DNA from: Powellomyces hirtus
Lineage: Eukaryota > Chytridiomycota > Chytridiomycetes > Spizellomycetales > Powellomycetaceae
Direction: 5' to 3'
NCBI GenBank assembly: GCA_025526995.1
Contig: JAHLKG010000027.1
Coordinates: 62,001-126,000, forward strand
Length of the DNA stretch: 64,000 bases
Shown: in pieces, positions 1-11,182 of the stretch
Layout of the letters: each line of letters starts with the position of its first letter
How positions within the stretch are numbered: the stretch's first letter is position 1
Notes under the pieces: generated by a model
What the model was told of the DNA's origin: nothing
The model's database searches: none
The model's input: only the letters and a program-made list of their open reading frames with translations
Made by a program: the position numbers and the translations under genes

Positions 1-555
1 TCCTCTTCACCTCGCATCGAAACCTCAGTCAACCCTGAAGGCGAGAAGACACTGGCCACCACGGCTGCGCCTGAAGACCCATCTCCGCCACCCGAGGGGC
101 CTTCTCGATCTTACGTGGGCCTCTGCGCGGCCCAATACCTCCCGGAGACGCGGTCGCTTTACATTGCCGAACTGGCCGTCCTGCAGTCCACTCAGGTTCA
201 AGGGATTGCCCAAAAGCTCATCTTCCATACGCTTGATCGTCTCCAGGCGTCATTAGGCACTTGGACACCACCACCACCACCCTCGTCCGCATCAGACCAA
301 CAGCAACAGCAAGAACAGCTTTATCAACATTCGAACGATTCAAACACCCTCCCGGTCCGTTACGTGTGGCTCCTGACACGCAAAGTTAACATTCCCATGC
401 AGCGATTTGCCGAGAAGAAGGGATTTTTGCAGAAAAAAGCATTCATCACCACATACCCACACACGAAAGACGTTGTTGATCAGTTCGTCAAGGAGGGCTA
501 CAGCCTAGACGAGTACTTGACATTTGTGGCTCGTGTCGAGGACCTTGTCAGATAA
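1..555 (+). CDS. GNAT-family N-acetyltransferase, 5'-truncated
   Basis: The reading frame is open from base 1 to the stop at 553-555 and has no in-frame ATG near the edge, so the start lies outside the window. About 184 codons are visible. The segment at about nt 160-235 (LYIAELAVLQ, then QVQGIAQKLI) has the shape of GNAT motif A, a beta strand followed by an acetyl-CoA pyrophosphate loop and helix. Near nt 385-430 the stretch QRFAEKKGF matches the motif B end, where the family usually has a conserved aromatic after the second helix. A Pro and Gln-rich insert (nt 268-320) sits between the two. The substrate cannot be told. The family assignment rests on pattern only, because the N-terminal half is missing. 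Confidence 0.65.
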   Translation, partial: SSSPRIETSVNPEGEKTLATTAAPEDPSPPPEGPSRSYVGLCAAQYLPETRSLYIAELAVLQSTQVQGIAQKLIFHTLDRLQASLGTWTPPPPPSSASDQQQQQEQLYQHSNDSNTLPVRYVWLLTRKVNIPMQRFAEKKGFLQKKAFITTYPHTKDVVDQFVKEGYSLDEYLTFVARVEDLVR

Positions 556-1107
556 TCAGCAATGTTGTCTGAAATCTCATATATTTGACTTTTGTTTTTA
601 CCTCTCTCTTTTTCTTGTCCTTTGTCACTTTTGCGTCATCTTTATGGATTTTGGAAAAGTTGTTCAAACACCTGTCTCTTTTTGTAGGTATTGATTTTGT
701 TTTGTAGTCACTCCTTTGTATTCCCTGTATACAGTTCCATATTCCTTTCCAAGTAACGTTTGCAATATATATAGTACATTTTTTTCATGTTAGAACAAAT
801 CCGAGGTCCGTCATTATTAAATGAAATTGGTTTTAACAATTCAAGTTGTTTCTAAATCGAACGCACACATTTCGAAGGGTCATTTCTGTTAGGTGGATGA
901 CAAATCAAGCGGACAGTGAGAAATGCCGCAACGCGCCTTGTGTTACGAAAAAACCGACGGGAAAACAATTGCGCTACATGTCATTATTCAGCACATCGAT
1001 TTGCCGATCCAACAGGGAAAAGTGATATAAAAGGCCGATCATCATGTCGTCCCCACCATTTTTGCCCACTTCCCATTTCTTTGTCTTCGAATAACACACA
1101 ACACACC
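556..1107. other. Intergenic: 3' UTR of acetyltransferase and promoter of OYE gene
   Basis: The region is AT-rich, with T-runs at 590-620 and 778-790. I see no gene in it. The distal part holds the TATA box of the downstream gene. Confidence 0.6.
1026..1032 (+). promoter_or_regulatory. TATA box of the old yellow enzyme gene
   Basis: A perfect TATAAAA lies 76 bp before the ATG at 1108, with a C-rich leader (CCCACC, TTTGCCC) between them. This fits a TATA box with a short 5' UTR. Confidence 0.6.
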
Positions 1108-2321
1108 ATGACAGTCAACGACATCCTGTTTACCCCGGTCAAGGTCGGAGACATGCAGCTCAAGCACCGCATTGCGCTCGCGCCTTTGACTAGATCTAGG
1201 TCGCCCAAGGTTCGGGTCTCTCAAACATTCTTTTTGACAAAGTGTGCTTTTTCTCACGAATTTGTGATGATTAGGAAGTAGCCAACACCATCAACGCCGA
1301 ATACTACGCCCAGCGCGCGACCGACGGCGGTCTTCTCATCTCCGAGGGTACCACCTGCGCCGCCACCGCTATCGGCTACCCCGACGTCCCTGCTATCCTG
1401 ACTGCCGAACAAGCGGCGGGTTGGAAACTGTCCACGGACGCTGTCCACGCCAAGGGCGGATACATCTACGCCCAACTCTGGCACGTTGGCCGAGCGTCCA
1501 AACCCGAGTTCCAGCCCGGAGGCAAGAAACCCGTCAGTGCAAGCGATATCGCCCTCGAGGGTAAAGAAGCGCCGCGCGCTCTCAGCGTAGAGGAGATTGA
1601 GGAAATTGTTGGGGAATACAAACTTTCGGCCCAGCGGTCCCGCGAGGCGGGGTTCGATGGTGTCGAAATTCACGCTGCTCACGGGTACCTCATTGACCAG
1701 TTCCTGCAAGCCTCCAGCAACGTCCGCACCGACGCCTACGGAGCCGGCTCAATCGAGAACCGCGCCCGCTTCCTCTTCAAAGTCCTCGACGCCGTCCTCT
1801 CGGAACTGCCCGCCTCCAAAGTCGCCATCCGCTTATCCCCGTACCTCGACATCCAAGGCGCCCACTCACCCGACGCCAAAGAGCTTTTCACATACGTCCT
1901 CACCCGCCTGGCAACCTACAATCTGTCGTACGTCCACCTCACTGAACCCACATGGGGCGCGTGGCAGACGGGCCCGCTGCACTCCGAGTCCCGCTTGAAT
2001 GATTTCAAGGGTCTGTTGAAGGAACCGACGAAATTGATCCTCACGGGTGGATACACCCATGAGTCGGCGACGATCGCCATCAAAGAAGGCCGTGCGGATG
2101 TGATTGGGATTGGACGTGCGTTCATTACCAACCCGGACTATGTTGACCGCATCCGTAATGGACTTGAGTTGACCCCGTATGGCGACCCGAAGGGCTTCTA
2201 TGGAGGTGGTCGCGAGAACTACACGTCGTACAAGACGTATGCTGAGATTCAAGAGGAGAAGAAGAAGACAGAGATCAAGGAGCAGCCCGGGGCTGGGGCT
2301 GTTCCCGCCACCCATCTCTAG
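1108..2321 (+). CDS. Old yellow enzyme (NADH:flavin oxidoreductase), FMN-dependent ene-reductase
   Basis: Two exons, 1108-1209 and 1275-2321, flank a 65-bp GT-AG intron in phase 0 and give 382 aa, the normal OYE length. The protein would be a cytosolic TIM barrel that binds FMN and reduces activated C=C bonds with NAD(P)H. The N-terminus has the family pattern APLTR (Thr28 near the flavin). WHVGRAS follows at about 104-109. The substrate-anchoring His pair is in EIHAAHGYLIDQFL (His167, His170), with the proton-donor Tyr172. NVRTDAYGAGSIENR and the late GIGRAFITNPD phosphate-binding loop are also typical. The C-terminal tail (EEKKKTEIKEQPGAG) is low complexity. An AATAAA lies at 2412-2417. Physiological substrate unknown. 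OYEs of this class often act on alpha,beta-unsaturated carbonyls or oxylipins. Confidence 0.93.
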
Positions 2322-2454
2322 ACGCCACTCTTTCCGCACCATGTACATATTTTTCCACGCACCATCCCCCATAGTAGATCGTAGAGTATCTATTATCTAT
2401 ATCTACGTTACAATAAAACACTGCATGAAAAACAGCACCTAACATGCCATTTTT

Positions 2455-3584
2455 CTAAATAATGCTGTCTGTTATCACTGGTCTCCTGTAGCACAGGACT
2501 CTATACTCGACGTCATCATCATAAATGATTGTCCGACACTGGTCCGCCACCTTGACCAACTGGGAGCTCGCTCTCATCGCCTTCACAAACGCCTCCAGCT
2601 CGCCATCAAAGCGGTTTCGCACGGGCAACACGCACCAGAACCGGGCGTGCGGGGTATGTTTGGCAAGGTAGGAATCGACCACGCGTGGGATGTGGCGAGC
2701 ATGGGAGATATCGTATGCGCAGTCTGAGGCGATGATAAGGGGGTATTCTTGTTGTTGGGTGGGATGCGAATCCCACATCACACCATCTGTCCAATCAAGC
2801 TTGTGAACTGCAACGGTGGTGGTGAGGTCGTTGGAGCGGGCGTTGTGAACCAGATTGGAGAGCACGGCGGGGTCGTAGTCGGTCATGGTGATGCGAAAGT
2901 CGGTTGATCTTTTGGCGGCGGCTTCTTGACCGATGCGCGCACACACGAGGCCCGCGAGACCGGTCCCGCTTCCAAGCTCGAGCACCCGTGAGGCGTTGTT
3001 GAGAGGTAGTGACCCGGAATCCAGCAACCTGCGAGAATGAACAGTGTCCCCATCAACCAGCCGCGTCGGATAGAAGGGCATCTTGTATAACACCATTTGA
3101 CGTTTTCCGAGATGAGCCTAACCCATTTATTTTACCTTGCAAGAACCACCCCGGCTCCCCACGTCTGGAACCCCAATCCCGCATCCCCAAACCCCATCTC
3201 CCTCACACTCAACTCTCCAGCATTTTCAAACATCCATTCACGCTCCACCGCCGTCATCGCCGCGCGACCGGCCAATATACTCAATAGTTCCGCAGCCAGT
3301 GTCACTGTCCTCTCTGCATCAACCCCGCCTTCTTCCTCCTCTTCTTCCTCCTCGGTCAACACAGCGAGCACTTTGACTAGCCACGGCGAGCATCGCGTGC
3401 GCAATTCGGTAGTCGCGTGCTGCGTGGTGGCAATGCTGTGTTTCGGGTTGAGGATGTAGGAGGTGGCGAGCGAGTGGAGGGAGGTGAGCGTGGAGACGAG
3501 GGTGGGTGATGGGGGGGAGCGGGGTTTGGGAAGGGGGAGGAGTGCGGAGAGGAGGGTGTTGAATGAATTGATGGATGTTGACAT
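2455..3584 (-). CDS. Lysine methyltransferase, METTL21/FAM86 type (Methyltransf_16), possibly eEF2-specific
   Basis: Exons 3584-3136 and 3028-2455 on the minus strand give 340 aa. The intron is 107 bp, phase 2, and the junction rebuilds FQTWGAGVVLA-R-LLDSG, the family's conserved entry to the Rossmann fold. Motif I is VLELGSGTGLAGL (about 165-177). The acidic post-I motif is TDYDP, and the catalytic-pocket segment reads IIASDCAYD. The first 140 residues form a helical, Leu/Ser-rich domain with a Glu run (EEEEEEEE). A helical N-terminal domain of this size is a feature of FAM86/EEF2KMT, which methylates elongation factor 2. Other Methyltransf_16 members act on eEF1A, Hsp70 or VCP, so the substrate is an inference. 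The gene is divergent from CTU2 with 307 bp between the starts, and convergent with the OYE gene (133 bp). Confidence 0.85.
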
Positions 3585-3891
3585 TGGGAGAGAGGAACTA
3601 TATAGAAATAAATATATGGAGGGGAGTGAGCGGGAGGATGTGTGTTGCGAAGTACGAATAACTAACGATGAGCGACGGCACAAAAAATAAAGAAATGGGA
3701 AGAGCGCAGAGCAAAGTGAGAGGAAGTGTGGGCTCTGCGCAGCACCTCCGAAGTAACGTCACGTGCCAACTGTTCACTGTCTGACTTTCCCCTTCCGCGC
3801 TTTCCTTCTTTTTTCCCCACACAGGAGCGTTCGGTGAATAGCGGTCGTTAAAACGCAGCAAAAGCTTTCGGCAACACCAACAACCACAAGG
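3585..3891. promoter_or_regulatory. Shared divergent promoter, methyltransferase (-) and CTU2 (+)
   Basis: The two start codons are 307 bp apart. At 3756-3765 lies ACGTCACGTG, which is a palindromic E-box CACGTG (3760-3765) overlapped by an ACGTCA half-site of the CRE type. An AT-rich stretch (TATATAG and AATATATGG at 3598-3620) lies close to the methyltransferase start and could serve as its core promoter. Confidence 0.5.
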
Positions 3892-5913
3892 ATGTGCAGC
3901 ATAGATCAGGACGTGGACATGCCAGGTACAGTGGACGCCCTCCACCCTAGAATTCTGTCACCATGTCTCAAGACTTACCTTCCCGTTGTTCCTCGCGGAC
4001 CAGTCCCAAAATCAAAGATAACGACCCGCAGAGACCTCCTCCAAGGTCGTTGTCACAAATGCAAGGAAGCTCCGCCCGTGGTTGACATGAAGCGTGTACA
4101 GTACTGCAGGTGCGTTAGCTTTGCGCGGAAGCTCTCACTCGTCGGTGTATTTATTGTTTTGCATGCAGACCGTGCTTTATAGAATCAGTACTGTACCGAT
4201 TCAAACTCGCGGTCATGAGGGGATCGAAGGAACCTGATGGTGCGAAAGTGTGTATCGCGGTTTCGGGAGGACCTTCCTCGAGGTATGTACGGTTGAGGAT
4301 GGCATGGAGCGTGACGGCAGGTTATATAAGCGAACGGGAGACGAAAGAGAACAAGTGACGCAGTCCCGGGGGACGACCAGCAACCAAATGTGCAAATGAG
4401 GGCACCACTATGGTCGACAGTATGATGACGCCTAAGCTCCGATCTCAACGTACATCCTTCTCAATCTCTCATAGCCTCCTTCTCGAGGGAATGAAGAGAT
4501 TTCATGCCATCGACCCTACCAACCCGCGGAAAAGGCGGAAATTCTCGGAAATGATTGTATGCTATATCGACACCGCTGCCGTGCTGGGACACTCAGAGAA
4601 AGCGGTTGAGATAGAACAGGCTGCGAAGGAGGCTGGCTTTGAGTTCTTTCGGGTGCCGTTAGAGTCCGTGTTCTTGAACCCCGATGGATCGGATCCAGGA
4701 GTGCTGGTGCCGCAGGGTATAAACGCGCAAGGTGAGTATCTACTAATAGGATCTGTAGTTCTTTGGATCTTGTGTTGTCTTACACGTACTCGAATTTAGA
4801 AATTATTCAGCTGCAAATGATCCAACAAAGCACCAGCGTGACACCCGCTGAGCGCCTTCAGCAATGCGTACATGCGCTTGGTAAAGCGACTGCGAAGGAA
4901 GAGATGCTGGAACTCTTGACCTGGAAAGTCATTATACGCCTGGCGAAGCAGGAAGGTTGTGCAGTGGTGGCGCGAGGTGACAATTCAACCCGAATGGCTG
5001 TGAATGTGATTGCGCAAACTAGCAGAGGACGCGGGTTCGGCATGCCGGTGGAAATGAGTGAACATGCTGGATGGTACAAAGGTGAGGAGATGAGGTGGCA
5101 GCGGTGTTGGCCGTGCTTATACTTACGCTTCTTTCAGGCATCACAATCGTGCGTCCCCTGCGTGACATTCTTGCCAAAGAAGTGGCCGTCTTCAACCGTT
5201 TCGAACAAATCCATGCTGTCCTGACACCCGACTTCACAACGGGAATGCCAGCGAAAGCTAGCATTGACCGCCTTACGGAAGCTTTTGTCGTGGGACTGCA
5301 GAATGAGTTCCCGATGACGGTCAACACGGTCGTTCGCACCGCTGCCAAAGTTGTAACTGGATACACGGATGAGGATACCACGCCATGTCCGCTCTGCGAT
5401 GGCCCGATACAAAAAAGTTCGAGTGATTGGCGCGCCCGCCATACGGTCTCGAATCTCGCGGCGGTTAAGAACCCGGCCTCGACCACGGGTGGGGTAAAGC
5501 AGAAGGAAGATGGCAAAAGTTCTCCATGCTCGAATGACTGTGCTTGCAGTGAAAACGTCACATCAGTCACTGTTCCGCCACCGTCAATATCCACTTCATG
5601 CTGTTCTTCAACACGAGCATCCGCCAAGCCCATGGATATCTCTCCACACATCTGCTACGCGTGTCAGAACCTCTGTCGAGACGTTGTCGACACAGCAGCT
5701 GCGGCTGCCGTCACGCGGAGGAAAACCGCGGCACCGTTACCAACATCACAGAATTCGTCATCAGCAACATCAATAGCAGCACCCCCACCAGAGCAGCAGC
5801 AACCCGCTTTTGTTCTGCCGGCGTATGTCGCGGAAGCGGTTGTGGCGCGCAAGGGACGTGATTGGATGAAAAAGGAGATTGGAGAATTTTTGATTGAGCA
5901 TGGTGAGGACTGA
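3892..5913 (+). CDS. CTU2: Cytoplasmic tRNA 2-thiolation protein 2 (CTU2/NCS2)
   Basis: Five exons, 3892-4109, 4169-4282, 4475-4731, 4800-5081 and 5138-5913, give 548 aa. CTU2 partners CTU1/NCS6 to add sulfur to wobble uridine 34 of Lys, Glu and Gln tRNAs, using URM1 as sulfur carrier, in the cytosol. Diagnostic features are the MCSI start and the zinc-finger half CHKCKEAPPVV (about 62-72). The rebuilt PP-loop-like segment CIAVSGGPSS runs directly into LLLEGMKRF across intron 2. Later come GRGFGMPVEMSEHAGWYKG, ITIVRPLRDILAKE and C-terminal cysteine pairs CPLCDGPI and CYACQNLC. A low-complexity Ser/Ala/Thr insert lies between these and the conserved C-terminal helix. Each junction preserves phase (2, 2, 1, 1). 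Introns are 56-192 bp. Confidence 0.95.
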
Positions 5914-6316
5914 GCTCTCCATTCTTGAGGGATGATGGAGTGTTGTATTCAGTCTATCGAAGCACATCTGTATCTAGCTAGAGTAGCATATGGCATGGTG
6001 GGGTCAATAGATCGTGTGGGGCTCGTGTCTTCCCGCTCTTGCGACGTTTGTGTGAGATATCAAGAGTTGGTCATGGGAGATTCCGTGGAACTCATCCAGA
6101 GCACAAACCTACAGGTTGGATCTTGGTAATGTATGGGTACCGCCGGTAATGCAAGTAAGTGTGCAGTTGACACGACGTCATTCATTATTTGAGATAGATA
6201 TCTGGCAGTTAAAAGCTGCCACTCATCCCGCATGCCCCACATTCCCACGCTCGCCCTTTCTCAGCTTTCTTCTCTCTCCCGCCGCATATTCCCCTCTTTA
6301 CCTTCTTTTCTCCACC
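5914..6316. other. Intergenic: CTU2 3' end and amylase promoter
   Basis: No gene is seen. A GACGTCAT element at about 6174-6181 is CRE-like. A long C/T-rich tract directly precedes the amylase ATG, and no clear TATA box is present. Confidence 0.5.
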
Positions 6317-8094
6317 ATGTCCTTGGCCGCCCGTCGCAAGATGGCCCCGCCGCCCGGGTCCTCTCTCAAGCGCCGTCAGACACATCACAACGAAGCCATC
6401 CCTCTCAACGGCACCATGATGCAATTCTTCGAATGGCACGTGCCCGCTGACCACCAGCACTGGAACCGTCTCGGCGAGCGCGCCGTCGAACTCAAAGAAA
6501 TGGGCATCACGGCGCTCTGGATCCCACCACCCACGAAAGGAACCGGCCCTAACGACGTCGGGTACGCAGTTTACGATCTCTGGGATCTCGGCGAATTCGA
6601 CCAGAAGGGCACGGTTGCGACCAAATATGGGACCAAGGAGGAATTGATCAAGGGAATCAAGGCGTGTAGGGCTCAGGGAATCCATATCTATGCGGATGCG
6701 GTGCTGAACCATAAACTGGGCGCGGATAAGACGGAGACCTTCCGGGCGGTCGAAGTGGCAAGGGATGATACCACGAGAGATATTTCGGGCGAACAGGAAG
6801 TTAAGGGGTGGACTTGTTTTGAGTTTCCGGGCAGGAAGGGCAAGTATTCGGATATGGTGTGGCATCATTACCATTTCACGGGTATCGACTTCAATGCTGC
6901 CAACAAACGACAGGCCATCTACCGGATATTGGGAGAGGGCAAATACTGGGTATGGAGCGTGTCTTCCGTTTGCAAAGTGCATCCGACCTTTGCTCAATCT
7001 GTCTTATGATTCCCGCATCTCAAAGTCCGACAACGTCGATGACGAGAACGGCAACTACGACTACCTCATGGGAGCCGACGTCGACACCTGCCACCCTGAA
7101 GTCGCCGCCGATTTCAAAAAATGGGTACTTTGGATCGTTAAGGAACTTGACCTCTCCGGACTGCGTCTCGACGCGGCCAAGCATATTGACGCAAAATTCA
7201 TGCACGAGCTTCTCGAACACGCGCGCGTCAACACGGGCCAGGGAGACAACTTTTTCGCTGTCGCAGAGTACTGGAAAAACAGCATGTCGGATCTGGAGGA
7301 TTACCTTGATGCACACAGCTGGAAGTTGTCCTTGTTTGATGTGCCCCTTCACTTCAATTTTGCCCAGGCGGCGGCGGCGGGCGCCTCGTATGATATGAGG
7401 AAGATTTTTGATGGGACTTTGGTCCAGGCGCATCCCATGCAGGCTTGCACATTTGTGGTACGGATCTTGCGAACAAAGCTAGCGCTCCTTCCGTGCCCTG
7501 TGCTCTTACTGATGGTCACATTCCTTACAATCGCGTCTCTCTCTTTTTTCTACACAGAACAACCACGACACCCAACCCGGCGAATCCCTCGCTTCCTGGA
7601 TCCCGCATTGGTTCCAACCGCACGCGTACGCCCTCACCCTCCTCCGGCGCGACGGATACCCATGCGTTTTCTACGGCGACATGTACGGCATCTCGGGCGA
7701 CAACCCCATCGAACCAGCTTCAGCGCCTGCCATCAAGAACTTACTCAAGATCCGCGCCCAGTTTGCCTACGGCGACCAAGACGACTACTTTGACCACCCG
7801 TCCACAATCGGTTGGGTGCGTCGTGGTGAGGACACTCATATGATTGGGTGCGCGGTCGTACTCTGTGCTGGTGATCAAGGCTTTAAACATATGTTTGTGG
7901 GGGATGGGAAAAGCGATGAGGAGTGGGTTGATGTTGCGGGTGGGCGGAAAGAGATTGTAAAGATTGGTGAGGATGGATTTGCGGACTTTTATTGTAATGG
8001 TGGGAGTGTCAGTGTGTGGTTGAGGAAGGGAGAGGCAGCTGAGACGTTTGCGTGGAAGGCTGAGGAGTTGCGCCGGATGAGCCAGTCCGAGTAG
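6317..8094 (+). CDS. Intracellular alpha-amylase, GH13 (subfamily 5 type)
   Basis: Exons 6317-6949, 7026-7457 and 7558-8094 give 533 aa, and both introns are phase 0. The enzyme would hydrolyse internal alpha-1,4 bonds of glycogen or maltodextrins. All four GH13 regions are present: DAVLNH (127-132), GLRLDAAKH with nucleophile Asp260, AVAEYW with acid Glu292, and NNHDTQP with Asp359. The order NGTMMQFFEWHVP, ALWIPPPTKG, VGYAVYDLWDLGEFDQKG, DVDDENGNYDYLMGAD is that of bacterial liquefying amylases and of fungal AmyD-like GH13_5 enzymes. It differs from secreted Taka-amylase. The N-terminus (MSLAARRKMAPPPGSS) is basic with no signal peptide, so the enzyme is probably cytosolic. There is no starch-binding domain. 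Introns and normal codon use show it is a resident fungal gene. The bacterial kinship is family knowledge, not proven here. Confidence 0.93.
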
Positions 8095-8969
8095 GAGGTA
8101 CCACGTACACATGGACACGGAGATAGAGAGAGAAAGAGCGAGAAAGGAGGGAGAGCAGGAAGACAGGGACAAAACCCACCGAATGGTATGGGTAATATTA
8201 TATAGAGAATTTGTGTTTGAGGATACTGAAGAGCAGAGTTTTTTTTTTCATAATAATTTATGTACATCCACACGCACACATGCGCACAGACATTTTTTTC
8301 TGTTCGCCTGTTTCCATACTCTACATTCCCAGCGTGTTGCTCTCCCTCCGCCATCCCCTCACAAACATCGTTCTGCAATGCGTGTCCCGCGTAGTTCCCA
8401 GCCTTTTTCGTAGTTTGCCATTGCACGGAAGGCGTGGTCGAAAAGCAAGACGAAAGCACAACCAGTGGGTGCGAAGCGGGGTATTCGCATTGGTGGGAGA
8501 GATTTGCTCATGACTCAAAAGAAGTGTCGGGGTCCCGTTGGGGAGATTGCAAGTACGGGTCAGGCGCGCGAAAGCCTTTGATAGACGGCCGGGAAGTCAT
8601 TACCGTGGCGCGTCACGGAACCGCGAGCCTAAAAGTGTGGCTTTTTTGGTCGATATCGCAAGGTCATGGATTGAGTATGCGAGTGTAGGGTATGTAGGCA
8701 AGCCCGCTCTCTCCATTAAATCGGCAACCTCCCTGAGGATCGTTTGATGTGCGTACATTTCCACAAGAACGCAAAAGGGATGGGTATATTTGCAATTGCA
8801 TTCGAGTTGGGATAGCACATTGACGGCGCCATGGTCTTGCTGTCCCAGATAATGTGCCAGCGGATATTTTACTTTGGCGCAAGAGTCGAAAAGTTGGTGC
8901 ACAGGGGTACGCGCCTGGCAAATGTGTGGAAAGTGTGCCGTGATCTCTGTCCAGGAGCATGTGTGTCGT
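8095..8969. other. Tail-to-tail intergenic region
   Basis: This separates the amylase stop from the CCDC174 stop. It holds GA-rich repeats at 8118-8165 and a T-run at 8239-8249. Short open frames here have no recognisable domain, and I see no gene. Confidence 0.5.
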
Positions 8970-10241
8970 TCACGACCCCGCCATACCCAGCAAGTCATCA
9001 ACCAGGGCGGTCCCGTCTCTGCCATCGTCTCCGTCGTGACGCTCAACTTTTCTTTCATCGTCGTCCACCTCTGCGCCCAGCTTGCGCTTCTTGGCCGCTC
9101 TCATTTGAAGCAACTTTTGGCGTCGGGAGTCGAGTCGTTTCTCGCGGCCCTGTTTGGCTTGCACCGACTTGTCTCGGTTCTCCAACGTGTCGTCGCGGAT
9201 GGATTTGAGTTCTTGCATCTGGCGGGCACGCTCGGCGTCGTCTTGCGCGAATTGGTAGAACCCCGTTCCCAGCGTGCGGATTTCGCGGCGGGAGTCAAAA
9301 TGTCCCGGTGCGCCTGTTGCTGTAAAATATCAAGAAAAAGCAGTGAGGAGAAGTTGCGCGATTTGAGCAAGGGAACGAGTGTTGGTTTCCACAAGTTACC
9401 TAATTCTTGCTCTGCCTCGCGTTCCCACTCCTGTCGTTCCATCTCCTGGCGCATGTCCCCAGACAATAACGTCGGTGTGTCACCTTGGTCGTTGTCGTCT
9501 GCGGCAGCATCGCCAGAAGCTCCTTTGACGAATCGCAGACCCAGATTGTCGACTTGGCTGCGTCGCACAATCCGCGTGCGTCCAAATTCGTCTACGGCTT
9601 CCACCCAAGCATCTTCGTCATCCTCTTCGACTAGTTCGACCTGCTGCTGAAGGGCTTGGTCATCCGATGCGTTTTTGTATAGGAAATCGACTAGCGTCTC
9701 TTCGTCATTTTCGTCTAATGATAACATAAGAGATATTTTAGGTTTATCGCGCTGGGCTTGTGCAAGCTGTCGCTGGACGTCGGTGTGGTGGTGATTTTTA
9801 CCTCCTCCTGCGCCCTCCCTGGCCATTTTGTCATAGATTTTCGATTTACGCTGCAAAGCCACCCAGCTGGCCTCCAATGTTGAATTTAAAGTCGGAGCTT
9901 CTTCTGCATCCCGTTTCGCTCGTTGTTCTACACCTTTGTTTTTTGGTGGCTTCTGAAGGGAAGGCAACGCAAACCAGTTTTAGTGAATCGCCCCAATGTG
10001 GACAAAAGGCTGCGAGACGTTTCGTTACTTTTATGGGTTTGGACGATACGGCGCGCATGGAAGCAGACCCTGTCCGAATCTTTTCCTTCTGGAAGGCTTC
10101 CTGTTTCTTGAACAGTTCGGCCTTGAGGTCAATGACCTAAAAGAAAGTGCTCGGGTAAGTACCGTGGGGTGGTAGGAGACACTGGAAGGTGAGGATTCGT
10201 ACCGAGGAGGCGCTGACTGAGATCTCCTTCTTCTTCCACAT
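8970..10241 (-). CDS. CCDC174: CCDC174 orthologue (nuclear coiled-coil protein)
   Basis: Four exons, 10241-10203, 10136-10029, 9952-9400 and 9319-8970, give 349 aa (human protein 467 aa). Exon 1 supplies only 13 residues, and its splice makes SVSASS-VIDLKAELFKKQ, the family's signature N-terminal motif. Downstream are AKRDAEE, a region AWVEAVDEFGRTRIVRRSQ (the conserved EEWVDYVDSLGR-type motif), LLSGDMRQEMERQEWE, and after intron 3 IRTLGTGFYQFAQDDAERARQMQEL. The C-terminal third is a basic coiled coil ending in an Asp-rich tail. Human CCDC174 is a nuclear protein reported to associate with the exon junction complex and spliceosome, and the same role is assumed here. Start codons of this gene and ITPA are 257 bp apart and divergent. 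Confidence 0.9.
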
Positions 10242-10498
10242 TGTGTTCTTGCTGTGAGCGAGCTTTCTGTTATTTGAACATTGCAAAAACTTGCAAAGGC
10301 AAGTCGTTGGAACTTGCGCGTTCAAGCCACGACTGCGAAAACCGTTACACACGGCAGCCTTTCTGGTTTCTTGCCCCACAAAGCTTGCTGGTCCACTTTT
10401 GGTACATTCCAGGTTATTTATTTACGACCCGCGGCCCAAAGTTCCGTCCACTTCCAAACCAACCACAGCTTCTGTAGTTTGAGCATACCGATCTCAGC
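10242..10498. promoter_or_regulatory. Compact divergent promoter of CCDC174 (-) and ITPA (+)
   Basis: The 257 bp between two divergent starts contains no open frame of note. No TATA box is evident on either side. Confidence 0.45.
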
Positions 10499-11071
10499 AT
10501 GTCATCCTCACCGCAGGTCACCTTTGTCACGGGAAACGCCAACAAGCTGCTTGAAGTGCAGCAAATTCTTGAGCCCGCTGGTGTCAACATCAAGTCCCAC
10601 AGCCTGGACTTGCCAGAATACCAAGGCACAACCACCTTCGTTTCTCAGGAGAAGGCCCGTGCCGCAGCCAACATCCTCGGGTCCCCAGTCCTGACAGAAG
10701 ACACTTCGCTATGCTTCAAAGCCATGAACGATCTCCCAGGACCGTATATCAAATGGTTCCTGGCCGGGCTGGGCCACGAAGGGCTCAACAAAATGCTGGC
10801 TGGGTTTGACGACAAGAGTGCGGATGCAGTGTGCACCTTTGCTTACTGCAAACCTGGAGGCGAGCCGATTGTCTTTGAGGGTAGAAACCAGGGAACCATT
10901 GTCCCGGCCAGCGGTCCTGTAGGATTTGGATGGGATCCGATCTTCAAGCCGGATGGCTACGACACGACGTATGCTGAAATGCAGAAGGACATCAAGAATA
11001 CCATTAGCCATAGATTTCGGGCGTTGGAGAAAGTGTTGGAATTCTTGAAAGATCCCAAGAACCTAGAGTAG
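10499..11071 (+). CDS. ITPA: Inosine triphosphate pyrophosphatase (ITPA/HAM1)
   Basis: A single exon encodes 190 aa, the usual size. The enzyme hydrolyses ITP, dITP and XTP to the monophosphate and pyrophosphate, cleansing the nucleotide pool of deaminated purines in the cytosol. The N-terminal substrate loop [17 protein letters not shown] (8-24) is diagnostic. LTEDTSLCF holds the metal-binding acidic residues. [22 protein letters not shown] and the C-terminal [10 protein letters not shown] are all conserved in HAM1/ITPase. The start is fixed by family length and by an ATG directly before the conserved fold. Confidence 0.97.
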   Translation: MSSSPQVTFVTGNANKLLEVQQILEPAGVNIKSHSLDLPEYQGTTTFVSQEKARAAANILGSPVLTEDTSLCFKAMNDLPGPYIKWFLAGLGHEGLNKMLAGFDDKSADAVCTFAYCKPGGEPIVFEGRNQGTIVPASGPVGFGWDPIFKPDGYDTTYAEMQKDIKNTISHRFRALEKVLEFLKDPKNLE

Positions 11072-11182
11072 AATTATCGATTGAGATTCAACACCACCAC
11101 TACTGTATAATGTCATGACGCGCTCCAACCCGTCGTTCGTGCTTTCTCCATTGACAGAATCTTGCACACTATTCTTCACGCA

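Noticed and set aside
6317..8094. Recent horizontal transfer of the amylase from bacteria
   Set aside because: Two normal phase-0 introns and composition like the neighbours argue for a long-resident gene. Any transfer would be ancient.
10241..10379. Upstream in-frame extension of CCDC174 to 10379
   Set aside because: The extension has no conserved residues. The ATG at 10241 gives a 13-residue exon that leads straight into the family's N-terminal motif.
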